Positions 11,267 to 23,220 of a DNA stretch of 64,000 nt are shown one piece after another. Within the stretch, counting starts at the first letter, position 1. Every line of letters starts with the position of its first letter. The notes beneath the pieces were generated by a model that was not told the origin of the DNA, made no database searches, and saw nothing but the letters and a program-made list of their open reading frames with translations. Made by a program: the position numbers and the translations under genes. The stretch covers positions 2,356,001 through 2,420,000 of the forward strand of contig NC_089459.1 of the NCBI RefSeq assembly GCF_026210795.1, given 5' to 3'. The DNA comes from Rhizophagus irregularis. Its lineage: Eukaryota > Glomeromycota > Glomeromycetes > Glomerales > Glomeraceae.

Positions 11267-11760
11267 TTGTTTAGGAGAATAAAAATCAGTGCTGAAATTT
11301 CCTATAATGGAACATATTTGAACATATTAATTATGATTCAGAGATGGAAAAAGTTAGTGGATATGATATATATATATATACGATTGCAAACAAGAATTTT
11401 GCAACTTTTAATGATCAACAAAAATTTGGAAGTGGTCCTACATTATTATTCGAATACTTGCGGATTATGCAATATGCATGGTAGAGATTTCGTAATAATA
11501 CGCGATAATGACTCAGCAAATAACAACTCCCTTACTCACAACGACATGGCCATCCTTAAAATGGCAAAATTAAAATTAATAAATTAATACCACGCTCCTT
11601 GTATTAGGTAAATCTGTATCAGGATTATCCGTGAGACCATCATATTATGAATTCATCAACAGACATGGATAATACTAGAATTATTACTGAAAAAGAGAAA
11701 TTTAGTACCCAACTTGCATCGGATAAATTAGCTTCTTATTCATATAACATTAAAAATTAA
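11267..11760 (+). pseudogene. possible decayed coding sequence
   Basis: A 106-residue open frame (11267-11587, first in-frame codon TTG) is followed in other frames by TTLLVLGKSVSGLSVRPSYY and by the 37-codon frame MNSSTDMDNTRIITEKEKFS. Composition is less AT-biased than the flanks and the pieces look like protein, but no frame is long and no family is recognised. It could equally be a young lineage-specific gene with unseen introns. Confidence 0.2.
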
Positions 11761-13139
11761 TATACACAACGTTTTAAAATTTAATTAATTCAAGGAAGCG
11801 AAATACGAAATATGCATATATCCAATAATAAGATAAACGCGAATAATTAAAAGATATAATTGTTAGTAACAGATAAAGTGTACACTATCGATAACTGGTT
11901 GGTCATTAATGTATAATTAAAAAGGTTAATACTGTAATACTGATGCCCGGTACTACTGTATTCAGTGTATTACAAAAAATACTCAGCATTTAGATTTTTT
12001 GATTTTCCTCATGTCTAGATTCAAGATTCGTTCCTTCGAAAAAAATACGAAACTTCCTGATTCATATTCTTACTCTTTCTCTTGGCAAGATTAGCTTGTA
12101 TCACATTAAATTCTCAAAAATTTTGCGTTCTCAAAAATGCTTAACAATTATTAATTTTGATGTTCATTTACCCTTAGCGATCTTGCTGGGATTTAATTTC
12201 ACACATTCAAGACGATTAGTATAATTTGGAGATTTAAATAAGACCTTAAAAGGGAATGATTTTTTTTTTTGTTTTTGTGTTTCAAATTTCGATTTAATTG
12301 TTTAACTATGAACTGATGGACGGAATGTAGAACAATATGTTTACGGAATTAAAGGACAATTTGGGTAATTTTAATGATTTTTTTTTTTAGAAAATTCGGA
12401 AGATTGGAATTTTTTTTTTTTACCAAAATATTTTAATCAAACTTTTCTGTGAGTTATAAATATATTGTAAAAAGATATTTTCGTTTCATTGTCTCCGAAA
12501 CATTTACTATTATTAAGTAAAACTATTCAAAGTACATGCATGTACCTAAGTAAGGGAATTCGTTGTTATCTAAATTTAAACCTAAACTCCTAACGTAATA
12601 TCACTTGAAAAAAAGTAAATATGTTTGTTTTTCTTAAATGTACGTGACGTAACAAAGAAAATTTTTGGAATAAACGGGATTTCCGACGAATCATAAGAAC
12701 AAAAAAAATTAGCCATTTCTTTAATCCCAGGTATTATATTATTCTAAGATGCCGAATAAAGTTCTAAAGCACGTGCTTTTATCCTCTTTAATTTCCAATA
12801 TTTTGTTTATCATATCTTCGAAATATCAACTATCAGGTGAAGGGATCCCGGAACGATTATTTATTTGTTTGTTTGTTTGCTAAAATGCGTTAAATATTCA
12901 AATTTTGTTTTCATTGTCGCAAAAGAAAAAAAAAACAAGAGGATAGACAAGAGAATTATCAAATTTTAATCGGAAGATTCAAAGTATACCATCCGCGACG
13001 GAATTCCTTTTCTTTGTTTTCTTAAAAAATTAAAAAAATATCCTTTTAGGATAAATAACGGCGGTTCGCGTTGTGTTCGGGGGAGTGTTTTGATAATTTA
13101 TAGGAAAGGTAAAAAAATTCAAGTCGTACAATTCAAAGA
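11761..13139. other. intergenic region upstream of the 7TM receptor gene
   Basis: No gene seen. GC content rises toward 13,000 (cggcggttcgcgttgtgttc near 13060), as expected of a promoter or 5' UTR in this genome. Long T-runs at 12250-12420. Confidence 0.4.
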
Positions 13140-13202
13140 ATGGAATGGATCAGTTATGAATCGTTGCACCAAAATCTTTCTTGGAGAATTAAGGTTCGCC
13201 CC

Positions 13203-13596
13203 GTAAGTAAACGTAAATTCTTGTATTTTTTTTTATAACCGTTAAATTTAATTTGTCAGTTGTCTTGATTCACAACCAGTAAGTCGATTTCTTAATTCAG
13301 TTTATTAATAGTTGAAATGCAAGGAGGAGTCACGGAGGTCACACATTTTCAAACTCACGCACCAATCCATGCTTTTGCATAGTAAATCTTTCACAATGAA
13401 AAAGTCTCAAGAAATAATTTGTGTTTGGTTTACCACCTTTATGGATCCTGTGATCATTTACAGTTAAAATATATATCAATTGAATTCTCCAAAAACTTTC
13501 CACCTCTTCCTTTTTTTTATTTATTTTTAATATTAGTACTTTTATTATTTACTATTTCTTTCTTTTAATTTTTTTTTCTTCATGTTACTCTTGCAG
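13203..13596 (+). other. candidate 5' UTR intron of the receptor gene
   Basis: A strong donor (cccc|gtaagtaaac) at 13203 and a pyrimidine-rich acceptor (gttactcttgcag) ending at 13596 would remove 394 nt upstream of the receptor start at 13722. Joining the flanks does not extend the receptor frame: an ATG at 13140 reads 32 codons across the junction and stops at CTT TGA, so it would be an upstream ORF. Transcript data would decide. Confidence 0.35.
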
Positions 13597-13721
13597 ACAA
13601 TAAGGAGACGAGGTGAAAGAAGAAAACTTTGAAAATTTTATAAGAAAAAAAAATCCTTTTTTCACTCGTTGTAAAAAAAAAAACATTAAGAAATAAATTG
13701 TTCAGCTTGAATTTCTGCATT

Positions 13722-16341
13722 ATGCAACAGTGGTTCATAGCTTTGTGTAGTATAGTCTTCTTATTTTCATGTGCTAATACGTATATACAAGCTAAGAGGC
13801 GTGCCTTCATTCTTACTTGTCTTGGTTTCACGGGAATATTGTTTTGTCTTTCTTTTTTAATTGCTGCCATCTCACTTCCTGGAAATAAAAAAATTGATGA
13901 TTTAAATAAAAAAGAATTAATTATGTGCCATATCACAGGAATATTGCTTGCAATACAATCAATGGCACTTTTTTCCATAGTATTCGCCTTATCGATTGAG
14001 CTTTATGTAATGTTTAGGATTAAGAGTAGAGCCATTAGAGATAGTTGGATATTGAAATTTATCATTCTTTTTTTCTGTTGTTTTCAACCTACCCTTTGTA
14101 TCTTATTAAATATAATCCTAATGTTAATTGATAAAATTCCAATTGTAGATATAATAGATGGTGGATGGTGTAATGTTCAATGGGCAGGGAACATTTGGGG
14201 AGTAGTTTTTGTAAGAGTTCTCCCTTTTTTGTTTATTTCAATTCCTGGATCTTTGATAGCATGTAGGTATCGATCGAAATTAATACAAAAAAAGATGAAT
14301 ATGATAGAAATTTGGAACAAAAGTTTAAAAAAATTAAAAAAAAAATTGGATCATGCGACATTATATAACTATTTTGTTTAATTTCCTTTATTTTCTGATT
14401 CTGCACGACTGGTTTTTTTGTCTTTTTCTTTCCTTTTTTTTTTAAAAAAAAAAGGGTTGTTTTTCAATTGTACTGAGATTTTTTTTTTTTAATTTACAAG
14501 TGATCGAGAAATTGTCTAATGTATTTATCTGAAAGGCTCGATCAAATATTAATTATATTAACGTAGTATTTAATGCTTTAACGCGTTTTTATGATAATCA
14601 GGTGCTGCAATAATCCCATCTGTGATAATGGCAATTAAAGCTCAACGTAAACATCGAGAATCTTTCAGTCAAACAGAAACGAATCCAACGATGACATCCC
14701 GCTCCAGAGAGGTTTCAAGTGATGCTATAGTTCGTCCAACATCACCAACATCACCAGTAACGGAAAGTTTACCATCTGATTTACCATCAACATCTCAAAG
14801 TTCTAACAAGATACCCAATGAAGCCATAACACGAATGGCATTATATTGTATTTTATATACATTATTAGGTATTCCATATAGTATATATTCTCTGGTAAAA
14901 TATTTTAAGTATTGGAATAAACCAATTGATTTGAATGAAATAACATTCTGTAATTATCTATCAGTTGGAATTGGTATGACAACATTAACAATAATATTTT
15001 TCATATTTGCAACTAATGGTTCATCAATTAAGCAATATAAGGAAGCATATGTTTGGTGGAAATTTAGTTGTTTTTCACCAGTCTATGATTTCATTACAGG
15101 GTAAATAAAAATAAAATTTTCTTTTTATGTTATTTTTATTGATTTTTTTTTGGCTAATACATATATAAATTTTTTTTTTGATTTTTAGGCGAAATAATGA
15201 TTCAATTCATGTTAATATAGTAAGAAATGTAGGATCAAATTCAGAAAAGGAACCTAGAGATAGTGTATCTATTTCTATAAGAACATTTATAACAGAAGGA
15301 AATACGAATTTACCAAATGAAATGCAAGAGGAACTTCCATCTACAGTATCAAGTAAAAATAGTATAACTTCAAAAACTAAGAAAAGGTGGTCAATTATTG
15401 CAGCTTCAAGAGAAAGTTTAATAGAAGCAGAAAAAGTAAAGAAAGTATCAAATGAAAATACAGTATCGTCTGTTAAAGATGAAAATTCATCATTATTTAA
15501 TCAAAAACCAAATAGAAATAATTTATCAATGTCCTCATCATCAACTTATTCATCAACTACCGCTACAGCGATTACAGCGATTACAGCGATAGATTCTTCA
15601 GAACCTTTACCACAACAAAATAATGTTATATCAAGTTTATCAAATAAATCAGCTGTTCCAATATTGGGAGGACTTTCACCCGCACCAAGAAGAACTCCCC
15701 CACTTTCTAGCCCTTTAAGAGATTATAATGATAATAACAAAGATAATGAAACAGTTTCATCAACATCATCAATTAAACGATCGTCATCACCGTCATCACC
15801 ACAATCACCACAATCACCACTAATACGAAATAATTCAATTATACCACGTCAATCAGCATCGGCTCCAACATCACCAATTTCAACCTCACGACCAAATAGC
15901 ATGAGAATATCAGATCGGTATAATTCACCACGTAGATTTACATCCCCATTACGAAGACCTTCATCACCGATAGTATCATCATCATCAACAAGCTATAATA
16001 GTCAAGAAACACGTACAACGAATACAACATATGAAGATATGCGAGAATTTGAAGATGATGAAATCGAACCTTTTCCGTCATTGTTAAAAATAGGGAAACC
16101 TTTTAATGATGAGAAAGGAATATGGAGACCAGCAAGTACATCATCATTCTCCACAAGATCTAGAATGAGTGCATATCATGCAAATAATATATGGAATAGA
16201 CCGAATATCGAAACCATGAATAGATTATCATCATCACCAACATCCCCAACCGCGTCAGGAAATCTATTCAGAAATAATCTTTCAATAGTAAATAATGATA
16301 TTAATGGAAGCAGTAGTAATGGAAATGAGAAAAACAAATAA
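13722..16341 (+). CDS. seven-transmembrane receptor with long Ser/Pro-rich tail (possible Ste3-like)
   Basis: Three exons, 13722-14262, 14602-15100 and 15189-16341, join in frame to 730 residues. Junctions are donor gtaggt at 14263, acceptor cag at 14601, donor gtaaat at 15101 and acceptor tag at 15188. Seven hydrophobic segments lie at about 3-22, 28-51, 67-99, 109-136, 155-192, 255-281 and 292-318. The fifth is completed only by the first splice (SLIA|C|AAIIPSVIM). Loop 3 is about 60 residues; the cytoplasmic tail (about 345-730) is a low-complexity run of Ser, Pro, Thr and Asn with many SSP/TSP sites. Topology fits a G-protein-coupled receptor. Weak likeness to fungal Ste3 pheromone receptors (TRMALYC at helix 6, QYKEA after helix 7, GWC before helix 5) is by eye only. 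The first ATG (MQQWFIAL) directly precedes helix 1. Without splicing, exon 1 would run on to a 219-residue truncated product. Receptor-like: fairly sure; ligand and class: unknown. Confidence 0.7.
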
Positions 16342-17444
16342 GTATAGAAAGAATTAGTTAATTTTACTTAATTTGATAGAGTGTTGCGGAATTGGGTGTT
16401 TTATTTAAATTAATTTATTTTATTTAGAAATCATCTTTTGATGGATGATTTCTTTTAATTTTGGGAAACATTAAACCTTAACCGCAACTTTATATATTAT
16501 TATTTTATTATTATTTATTCGTAGATATTTTATTTTTGTTTTTTTTTTATTTTTATTTTTTTTATTTTTCATTTTCATTTTTTTTATTTTTTTTTTCTTA
16601 TTGAGAAAATTCTTTTTTTTTTTTATTATATATACAAAAGTAACATCTACATAGACGGAAAAAAGGAAGGGAAAAAAAAATATCGAAAGAAGGGAGAGCT
16701 GGCATCTCTTCATAAACTTATCAAAAGCATTCTTTTTTGGATATACAAACCATAATTCTCTCTCCTTTCTTTCTTCTCTTTCTTTTTTCAATTGTAAATT
16801 TTTTTCATATATATACTTTTTTTTAAAAAAATTTTTTAATATTTTTTTTCAAATTCGATTTCCTTTTTTGTATAGTTTTTTTCTATTTCTATTTATTTTT
16901 TTTTATTTTTTCTTTTTTTATTTTATTTTGCATTTAATTCAAAAAAAGCCAAAAACATATATCCTTTGACTAATTCGAAAAAAAAACCCATTAAAATAAT
17001 GAAAATAAAATTTTAATTAAAAATGAAACACGAAATAAATTATTTATTCCCAATATGTAATAATACGAAGTAAACAGAACCGGTACTTTAATTATTAAAA
17101 AAAAATAAAATGATCTAAATGATCTAAACGAAACGAGACTTAATAATGGATTTTAATAAATGTTCGTGTCATACCTCATACGATCTTTTTTTTTTTAAGA
17201 GTTGCTCATAATAAAAAGAATTTCCTTTTATATTTGAAAATCAGTACGAAAAAAGTATAATCATATGTCAAATATATTCCTTGATCCACAAAAATCCACA
17301 AAAAAAAAATTGATTCAAAAAAGATGCATATATAAAATATATAAAAATCTTTTTTTTTTAACTATTTTTGCTTTCCTTTTTCCTTTTTTTTTTCAAAAAG
17401 AAAAAAAAAATTTAATAATTTATAATTAATTAATTTAATTAATA
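16342..17444. other. intergenic, low complexity
   Basis: T-rich and A-rich tracts (16510-16620, 16800-16930) between the receptor stop and the cytochrome b5 reductase start. Open frames here come from homopolymers. Probably holds the receptor 3' UTR and the reductase promoter; no defined site seen. Confidence 0.4.
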
Positions 17445-18993
17445 ATGTCCACTATAACTACTATAACTGTTGCAGTTTCTGTCATCATTCTTGGTGGTTT
17501 TTATTATTTTTTACCCGACTTTTTTCCTATAATTGTAGCTGTCGTGGGTGGTTCTTGGTTCAAGCATCTTTATCTCGATAAAAATAAAAAAAGTATTTTT
17601 TTTTTTGTCATTTTAATTTTTATCATAAAATATCTTTTTTATATCTAAATATTCTTATGTATATATTGTTTATTTTTTATTCTGAAAGAAACGGTTCTTA
17701 ACCCCGAAAAATGGCAAAATTTCACCCTTGTAGAAAAAACTAAAGTCAGTCATAATGTCGCAATGTGAGTAATTTTATAATAAATTAAATTATTATCAAC
17801 ATTTATTAATCTAATCTTTTTGAATCTCTTTTTAGATATCGATTTAGACTTCCTAATCCTGATGATGTTCTTGGACTTCCTATCGGGCAGGTGAATTAAC
17901 TAATTGACTTTTTAAAATTACGGTAAAATTACGACGAATTTAAAGTTAATTTCCGAATTTTGTATAGCATATTTCAGTTCAAGCTGAAATTAAAGGTAAA
18001 AATATCATAAGAAGTTATACTCCAACTAGTTCTGATGATGATTTAGGACATTTCGATTTAGTCGTAAAGGTAATTAATTTAAAGAAAATTTTTTTTTTTT
18101 ATCATCTTTTTTATTTATATTGTTATCCTATTTTTAGACTTATCCTAATGGATCTATATCTAAATTTATCGGAGAACTTGTAGTAGGACAAGAAATTTCT
18201 GTAAAAGGACCAAAAGGTCAATTTAAATATAGACCTGGTCTAGTTAGAGCTTTTGGAATGATAGCTGGTAAATATGTTTGTAATTTATTATATTAAATTA
18301 ATTAAATTTGGTTATCTAGATTTTTATATCAATTTTTTCATATACAGGTGGTACTGGTATAACACCAATGTTACAAGTAAGTTTACAAATAAATGAATAT
18401 ATACATATATATATATGCATGTATTAATAATGAATAATTATTTTATAGATCATTCGAGCAATAACAAAAAATCCTAATGATAAAACAACTATCAATTTGA
18501 TTTTTGCAAATCAAACAGAAGATGATATCTTATTAAAAAAAGAATTGGATGAACTTAGTGCTAATCACAAAAATTTTAATGTTTATTATTCCTTGGACAG
18601 GGTATTTACTATTATTATATTTTATGTTGTTTTAAGACATGTAACGCGTCCCATTTCGCGTCACCTTTCAAAATATTAAATAAATATATATATATTTTTT
18701 CTAGCCACCAGTAGGTTGGACTGGAGGATCTGGTTTTGTTACTCCTGAAGTTATAAAGGAATATTGTCCACCTCCAGCTGATGATATAAAAATTTTACTT
18801 TGTGGTCCAATTCCCATGGTTTCTGTAATGGCAAAACATTGTGAAGCTTTAGGTTATAAAAAACCCAGAGCTATTTCTAAATTAGAGGTAAATATTAAAA
18901 GTTTTTATTTTTGATTTTTGATTTGATTATTGATAATGTATATTGATATTTAATTTTCTTTATTTATTTTAGGATCAGATCTTTAAATTCTAA
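17445..18993 (+). CDS. CBR1: NADH-cytochrome b5 reductase
   Basis: Nine exons: 17445-17592, 17689-17764, 17836-17890, 17968-18069, 18138-18267, 18348-18376, 18449-18601, 18705-18887 and 18973-18993. They join in frame to 298 residues, the usual length of the family. A hydrophobic N-terminus (about 8-38) is the membrane anchor. The FAD domain carries RSYTPTS (108-114), the flavin-binding signature; the NADH domain has GGTGITPM (171-178) and CGPIPM (264-269), and the protein ends DQIFKF. The enzyme passes electrons from NADH to cytochrome b5, supplying fatty-acid desaturation, sterol synthesis and other reductive steps, at the ER or mitochondrial outer membrane. All introns are short with GT-AG ends; exon 6 is only 29 nt and exon 9 only 21 nt. 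No defect seen. The symbol follows yeast CBR1; MCR1 is the alternative paralogue, but the short single anchor favours the CBR1 type. Confidence 0.93.
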
Positions 18994-19341
18994 GGAAAAA
19001 AAAAAATGATTCTTTTTTATGAGTGAAATTTTAACCGAACGATAATCTAAATTAATTATTTAAAGATTCTTGTTAATTAGTATAAAGAATTTTCTATAAT
19101 ATAATGAGAATAAATATATAAACTTTTTGATGAATTTTTCACATTTATACTTTGTGAAAAAATAACTAACTTAATCCAACATGATAAAAAAGAAAAATAT
19201 TATATATAATCTTTAGTCAATGGTTATTATTATAATTATCGCTGATATTATAAACTACATTGCTACATTGCCTTTTTAATACCTACATCAATTCTAATTT
19301 CTTACCATTTCGTTGCATAATTAATTAATTAATTAATTAAA
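18994..19341. other. convergent intergenic region
   Basis: A 348-bp space between the 3' ends of the reductase (plus) and the Mim1-like gene (minus). It holds only AT-rich 3' UTR-like sequence and a four-fold aattaatt run at 19319-19340. Confidence 0.4.
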
Positions 19342-19914
19342 TTATACAATAGGACCAGCAGGTGCCATTTGAGCATAAACCATTTCAGTTTCCTCTTCAG
19401 TAACTTCTTTACCATCAACAATTTTTGTCCTTTTTGTTTTGATTTCACCAATTCCAGTACCATATTTTCTTCTAGGTCCAAGTGGTATAACATTTCTTCC
19501 ACTTACTAAAGGTAAATTTCTAATACCAAACCATCCCATTCTAAATGCAAGTTCATTTGCACAAATTTCGCCAAATCCTAACATAACTCCATTTATAAAA
19601 GGAAATACAAAATTCATAGTAAAAATTTGTAAAAATGAAATAAATTTTGGATGTCGATAAAATGGTACTACGTCTTGTGAATCTCTTTGATTATTATTAT
19701 TATTATGCTGATAAGGATCATCACCAGTTTGTGAATCTCTTCTAGTTGAATCTCTTACTCTAGAACTAAATAATATATGACGATCATGACGAGGGGTTGT
19801 TGGAGAATCTCCCGTATGAGATGGACTACCAATTGAAGTATTTAAAAGTACGTGCGGAATCATATCATCTGCTTGTGTAGTCGCGGCAAGAAGAGGGGAA
19901 GCGTTTTCACTCAT
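19342..19914 (-). CDS. MIM1: mitochondrial outer-membrane import protein Mim1/TOM13
   Basis: Single exon, 190 residues from ATG at 19914 (MSENASPLL). An in-frame TTG-started extension of seven residues upstream is ignored because it is A/T-run derived. Residues 1-82 are polar and disordered with an Asn run at 71-75. Residues 85-128 hold the family core: FYRHPKFISFLQ, then TMNFVFPFINGVMLGFGE, a single transmembrane helix with glycines spaced G109, G113, G115, then ANELAFRMGW. The C-terminal part is basic. Mim1 forms a complex in the outer membrane that inserts helical outer-membrane proteins, including Tom subunits. The core likeness is strong. The tail past the helix (about 60 residues, ending in APAGPIV) is longer than in yeast Mim1, as I remember it. 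Confidence 0.85.
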   Translation of the reverse strand: MSENASPLLAATTQADDMIPHVLLNTSIGSPSHTGDSPTTPRHDRHILFSSRVRDSTRRDSQTGDDPYQHNNNNNQRDSQDVVPFYRHPKFISFLQIFTMNFVFPFINGVMLGFGEICANELAFRMGWFGIRNLPLVSGRNVIPLGPRRKYGTGIGEIKTKRTKIVDGKEVTEEETEMVYAQMAPAGPIV

Positions 19915-21489
19915 TTTGAAAAAAAAAATAATCAACCCTTAAAAAAAGAGATAAAAGATAACAAAATCGATAAATGATGCGTTACAAATATATAAATTAT
20001 AAAAATTGAAAAATTTTATTTACCGACTTTAAAATATATAAAAACTCCTTCTTTTACGTGAAAACGCAAATGAATTAGAAAAAAACAAAATGTTAAGTTT
20101 AGGAAAAAAAAAGCGTTAAAGCGTTACGAGTTTAACAACAAAAAATAAAACCTCTTACTTTTAAAATTAACCGTTATATTAGCAAATAATTAAAGAGGTT
20201 AACTCGTAACTCGTAAAAAAAAAAGAAAAGAACACGCATTTTATAATGAATGTCAACATGACGCACTTATGTTTGTGCATTGTCTAATACCTATATTGTT
20301 AAAATCAATCAGCATGATATCATCACATGATGATATTTAGATCATCACATAACTTCTTTATGAGAAAGTTCTTTGTTGAAAAAACTTACAATGAATTAGC
20401 CCCAAATGGTGTTTTTGTAACAAGTAAAAAAACCCTATTATTAATTAATCGACCGGATTTAAAAAAATCGCTTTATATCCAAGCATAAATAATAATAAAA
20501 ATACTATATTTTCTCAGTATAATTTTTTAATTATTATTATTCGTGGATTTTTGATGATTATAGTTGATTCAATTTATTAAAATTCGTTGAATCAGGAGTT
20601 CAAACCATTTGTAATTATTATTATAGATGATTTTATGGAATGATTTTATCATATAAATTGAAAAATTAAAGTACACTTTAATAGTGCACTTACAAATATT
20701 CACTGTTGATGCGGTGCGGGGTCGTTGTACACAGGGGTATTATGTGTACCCATGGTATTATAAACAGGGGTATAATGTGTCATGCCTAGATTGAAAATCT
20801 TTAATTTACAGTGATGAACTTTACCAATATACTAACTATATTTAAAATATTTAAATGTATTTTTTTCTTTCCTAATCAATATTACTAAGTAAAAAGAGAT
20901 TTTTAAAGGTTAGTTAGCCCAAAAATTTGAAAAAAACATACCGTACAAACCCAAGTTTGAACGATTCTAAAAATTAAAACTGTCCCCACAAAAAAAGTCC
21001 CAAAAATTTATTTTCATCCCTTGTATGATCAATTATTATGAACATATGAAATTTATGGGATTTTCTTTTAAAAATTTACGTTTAATAAAAAAAATTGTTC
21101 CAAGAAGAATTAAAAAATCAGATAAAAAATTTGACCTCAAAAATCTTTTTTTCGATGAAAATCTTTAAATAATCAGAAACATGGTTAGTTTCATATATCA
21201 GCTGACTCAGATCCCAAACCGATGTTCAAACGGCATGTGAAACAAAATATTTTTCGTTTAATAAACAAATTATTTATTATTATTATTTTTTTTTTTTATT
21301 AAACTAAATTTATCAAATAAATTGAAAAAAATAAATAAATTAATTAAAATAACAATATAATAATAAAAAAGAATATTAATATTGACTTAGTATTTTTTTT
21401 TTGTAACATATTAGGTTTCATATTTTAAATAAGTTTCTATATTAGGTATTTTTTTTTCATAATCTAAGACAGTAGTTTCATATAATGAT
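19915..21489. other. intergenic region between two minus-strand genes
   Basis: Contains the Mim1 promoter and the 3' flank of the HMG gene. A 17-bp near-perfect direct repeat, acaggggtattatgtgt at 20731-20747 and acaggggtataatgtgt at 20764-20780, sits in a small GC-richer patch (cggtgcggggtcg at 20712). No gene seen. Confidence 0.4.
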
Positions 21490-22269
21490 TTAAATCATAT
21501 AATGAAAAAAACCTGGGGAAAAATAATTTTGTGGAACAATTGAAGGTTGAATATTAAAATCTTCAAAAGGAGGAAGAAAATTATTAAATAAAACTAAATT
21601 ACATGGATCTGTTGCGGGGATATTATATGTTGAATTCATTTCTAATGATGATGAAAAAATTTGAGGTATTTGACCCATATCCATTAAATTTGTATTTTCC
21701 TGAAAGAGGGAAGAATCCAAAGAATTTGAAGAAGAAGAAATATTAATCGAATTGGATTGTTGTTGCAATTGTTGTTGCATTATATTTTCATTTTCTATTT
21801 GTTGCTGTTTTTCTTTGATCAATAAAAGTTCTTTTTTACGTTTTTCATAAAGTAATTTAGCATCATTAGCTAATTGAGTATAAGTTTTTTTAACATCACA
21901 AGGTTCTTTTTTCCATAATCTACTAGCAAAATAAGAAACATCTTGCATTGTTAAACACATTCTTTTATTTTTTAATTGTCTACAAAATTCCATACGATAA
22001 GCGATAAATGCGTTAGGAAATTTTACATTTGATTCTTTTTTTCTTTTATAATTTATTCCACTCGAAAGTTTTCTCGAAGAATTGGAAGAAGAAGGTTTTG
22101 GCATTAATAATTCAGGAGTTATAAGAGGAGGATATAATGGTCGAATTTCATTCATAAATTTTTCAATATCATCAAGATTAGTATTGTTATTATCGTCATC
22201 CAAGATTTTTAAATTTTCATTTTTATCGATCGTATCAATTGTTTTATTATTATTATTTTTATTTTCCAT
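21490..22269 (-). CDS. HMG-box (MATA_HMG-type) DNA-binding protein
   Basis: Single exon, 259 residues, starting MENKNNNN. Residues about 84-147 form one HMG box: FPNAFIAYRMEFCRQLK (helix 1 with the N-A-F-I-x-Y-R signature), MQDVSYFASRLWKKEP (helix 2 with the conserved Trp) and VKKTYTQLANDAKLLYEKRK (helix 3). A basic stretch precedes the box (KRKKES, 75-80) and a Gln-rich helix follows (about 150-171). The rest is Asn/Ser-rich and probably disordered. Proteins of this type bind the DNA minor groove and regulate transcription; in fungi the class includes mating-type and sexual regulators, and Rhizophagus carries many copies. The target is unknown. A second HMG gene lies 12 kb away (34703-35497) but the two share little outside the box. 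Confidence 0.85.
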   Translation of the reverse strand: MENKNNNNKTIDTIDKNENLKILDDDNNNTNLDDIEKFMNEIRPLYPPLITPELLMPKPSSSNSSRKLSSGINYKRKKESNVKFPNAFIAYRMEFCRQLKNKRMCLTMQDVSYFASRLWKKEPCDVKKTYTQLANDAKLLYEKRKKELLLIKEKQQQIENENIMQQQLQQQSNSINISSSSNSLDSSLFQENTNLMDMGQIPQIFSSSLEMNSTYNIPATDPCNLVLFNNFLPPFEDFNIQPSIVPQNYFSPGFFHYMI

Positions 22270-23220
22270 GATTTCTTTCTTTCTTTTTTTTTTTGTTTTT
22301 TTTTTTGTTTTTTAATCAAAGTTTTTTTTTTTTAGAAAAAATTAAAAATTTTTTTTTATTTATTTTTAAAAAAAAAATTATTTTTTTTCTAACTTTTTTT
22401 AAGAGGGAATTCAACGATATTTATAAAAACTATAAAAAAATTTTAAAATGAACAAGATTTTAAATGCACCAAATATAGAATAAAAAATAATTAATAAATA
22501 TATAAATATATAACTGTCCAGACTACTCCTTGATTTCATATTAGGTGAGATGACGACATAAAATACAACTGTATCAAAAAGAAAAGGTGTTACATTAGTA
22601 TAAGTATTCGAAACGAGGATCAAATTCATTAATTCATATTTTTTTTTTCAATGATATTGTATTTAATTCTATATAAAGATATATTATTCCCGATGTTTAA
22701 GTTTTAAGTTACAATTTAAGATGAGAGACCGGAACATCTATCTACTGATTTACAAACTAACCAAAATTTGTATTAATATTATTGAATATATTTGATAAAC
22801 GAATTAGCCAAATTTAGTAATACATAATAATTAAAAAATTGCAAAAATTATATTTAATTATTCAGTTAGTTAATCGGGTTCGTTATAATTTGGAAAATTC
22901 GCCGAATTAAATATCTATTTTATTTATTATATTTTTCAATAATACAATCAAAAAAAGTAAGTCTAATGTAGATTAATTTTCTATTATTTAATTAAAATTC
23001 GAGTTTTTCCATTATCTAGACTCAAAATATTGTTTAGAAGTAACAGTTTTAAATTATATTAAAAATTTATTTTGTTACCTAAACCTAATACGAACCCTTT
23101 AATATTAATTTTAATATATTTTTCATCCCCTGTTACATCTAATCATGAAGTATTATATAATTGGTTACATTTCAAAAATTTACAATACATTATTGTTTAC
23201 AACAAAAGTATTTATTTTAT
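22270..23220. other. intergenic region, T/A tracts
   Basis: Promoter side of the HMG gene with long A/T tracts (22275-22400), then AT-rich sequence to the 3' end of the minus-strand seven-helix gene. No supported gene. Confidence 0.4.

Noticed and set aside
13580-13978. Minus-strand ORF of 132 residues
   Set aside because: Overlaps the receptor exon on the opposite strand and lacks protein-like composition.
16471-16791. 106-residue minus-strand ORF with Lys/Asn runs
   Set aside because: Product of T/A homopolymers in an intergenic region.
18497-18679. Separate 60-residue gene
   Set aside because: It is exon 7 of cytochrome b5 reductase read through the following intron.
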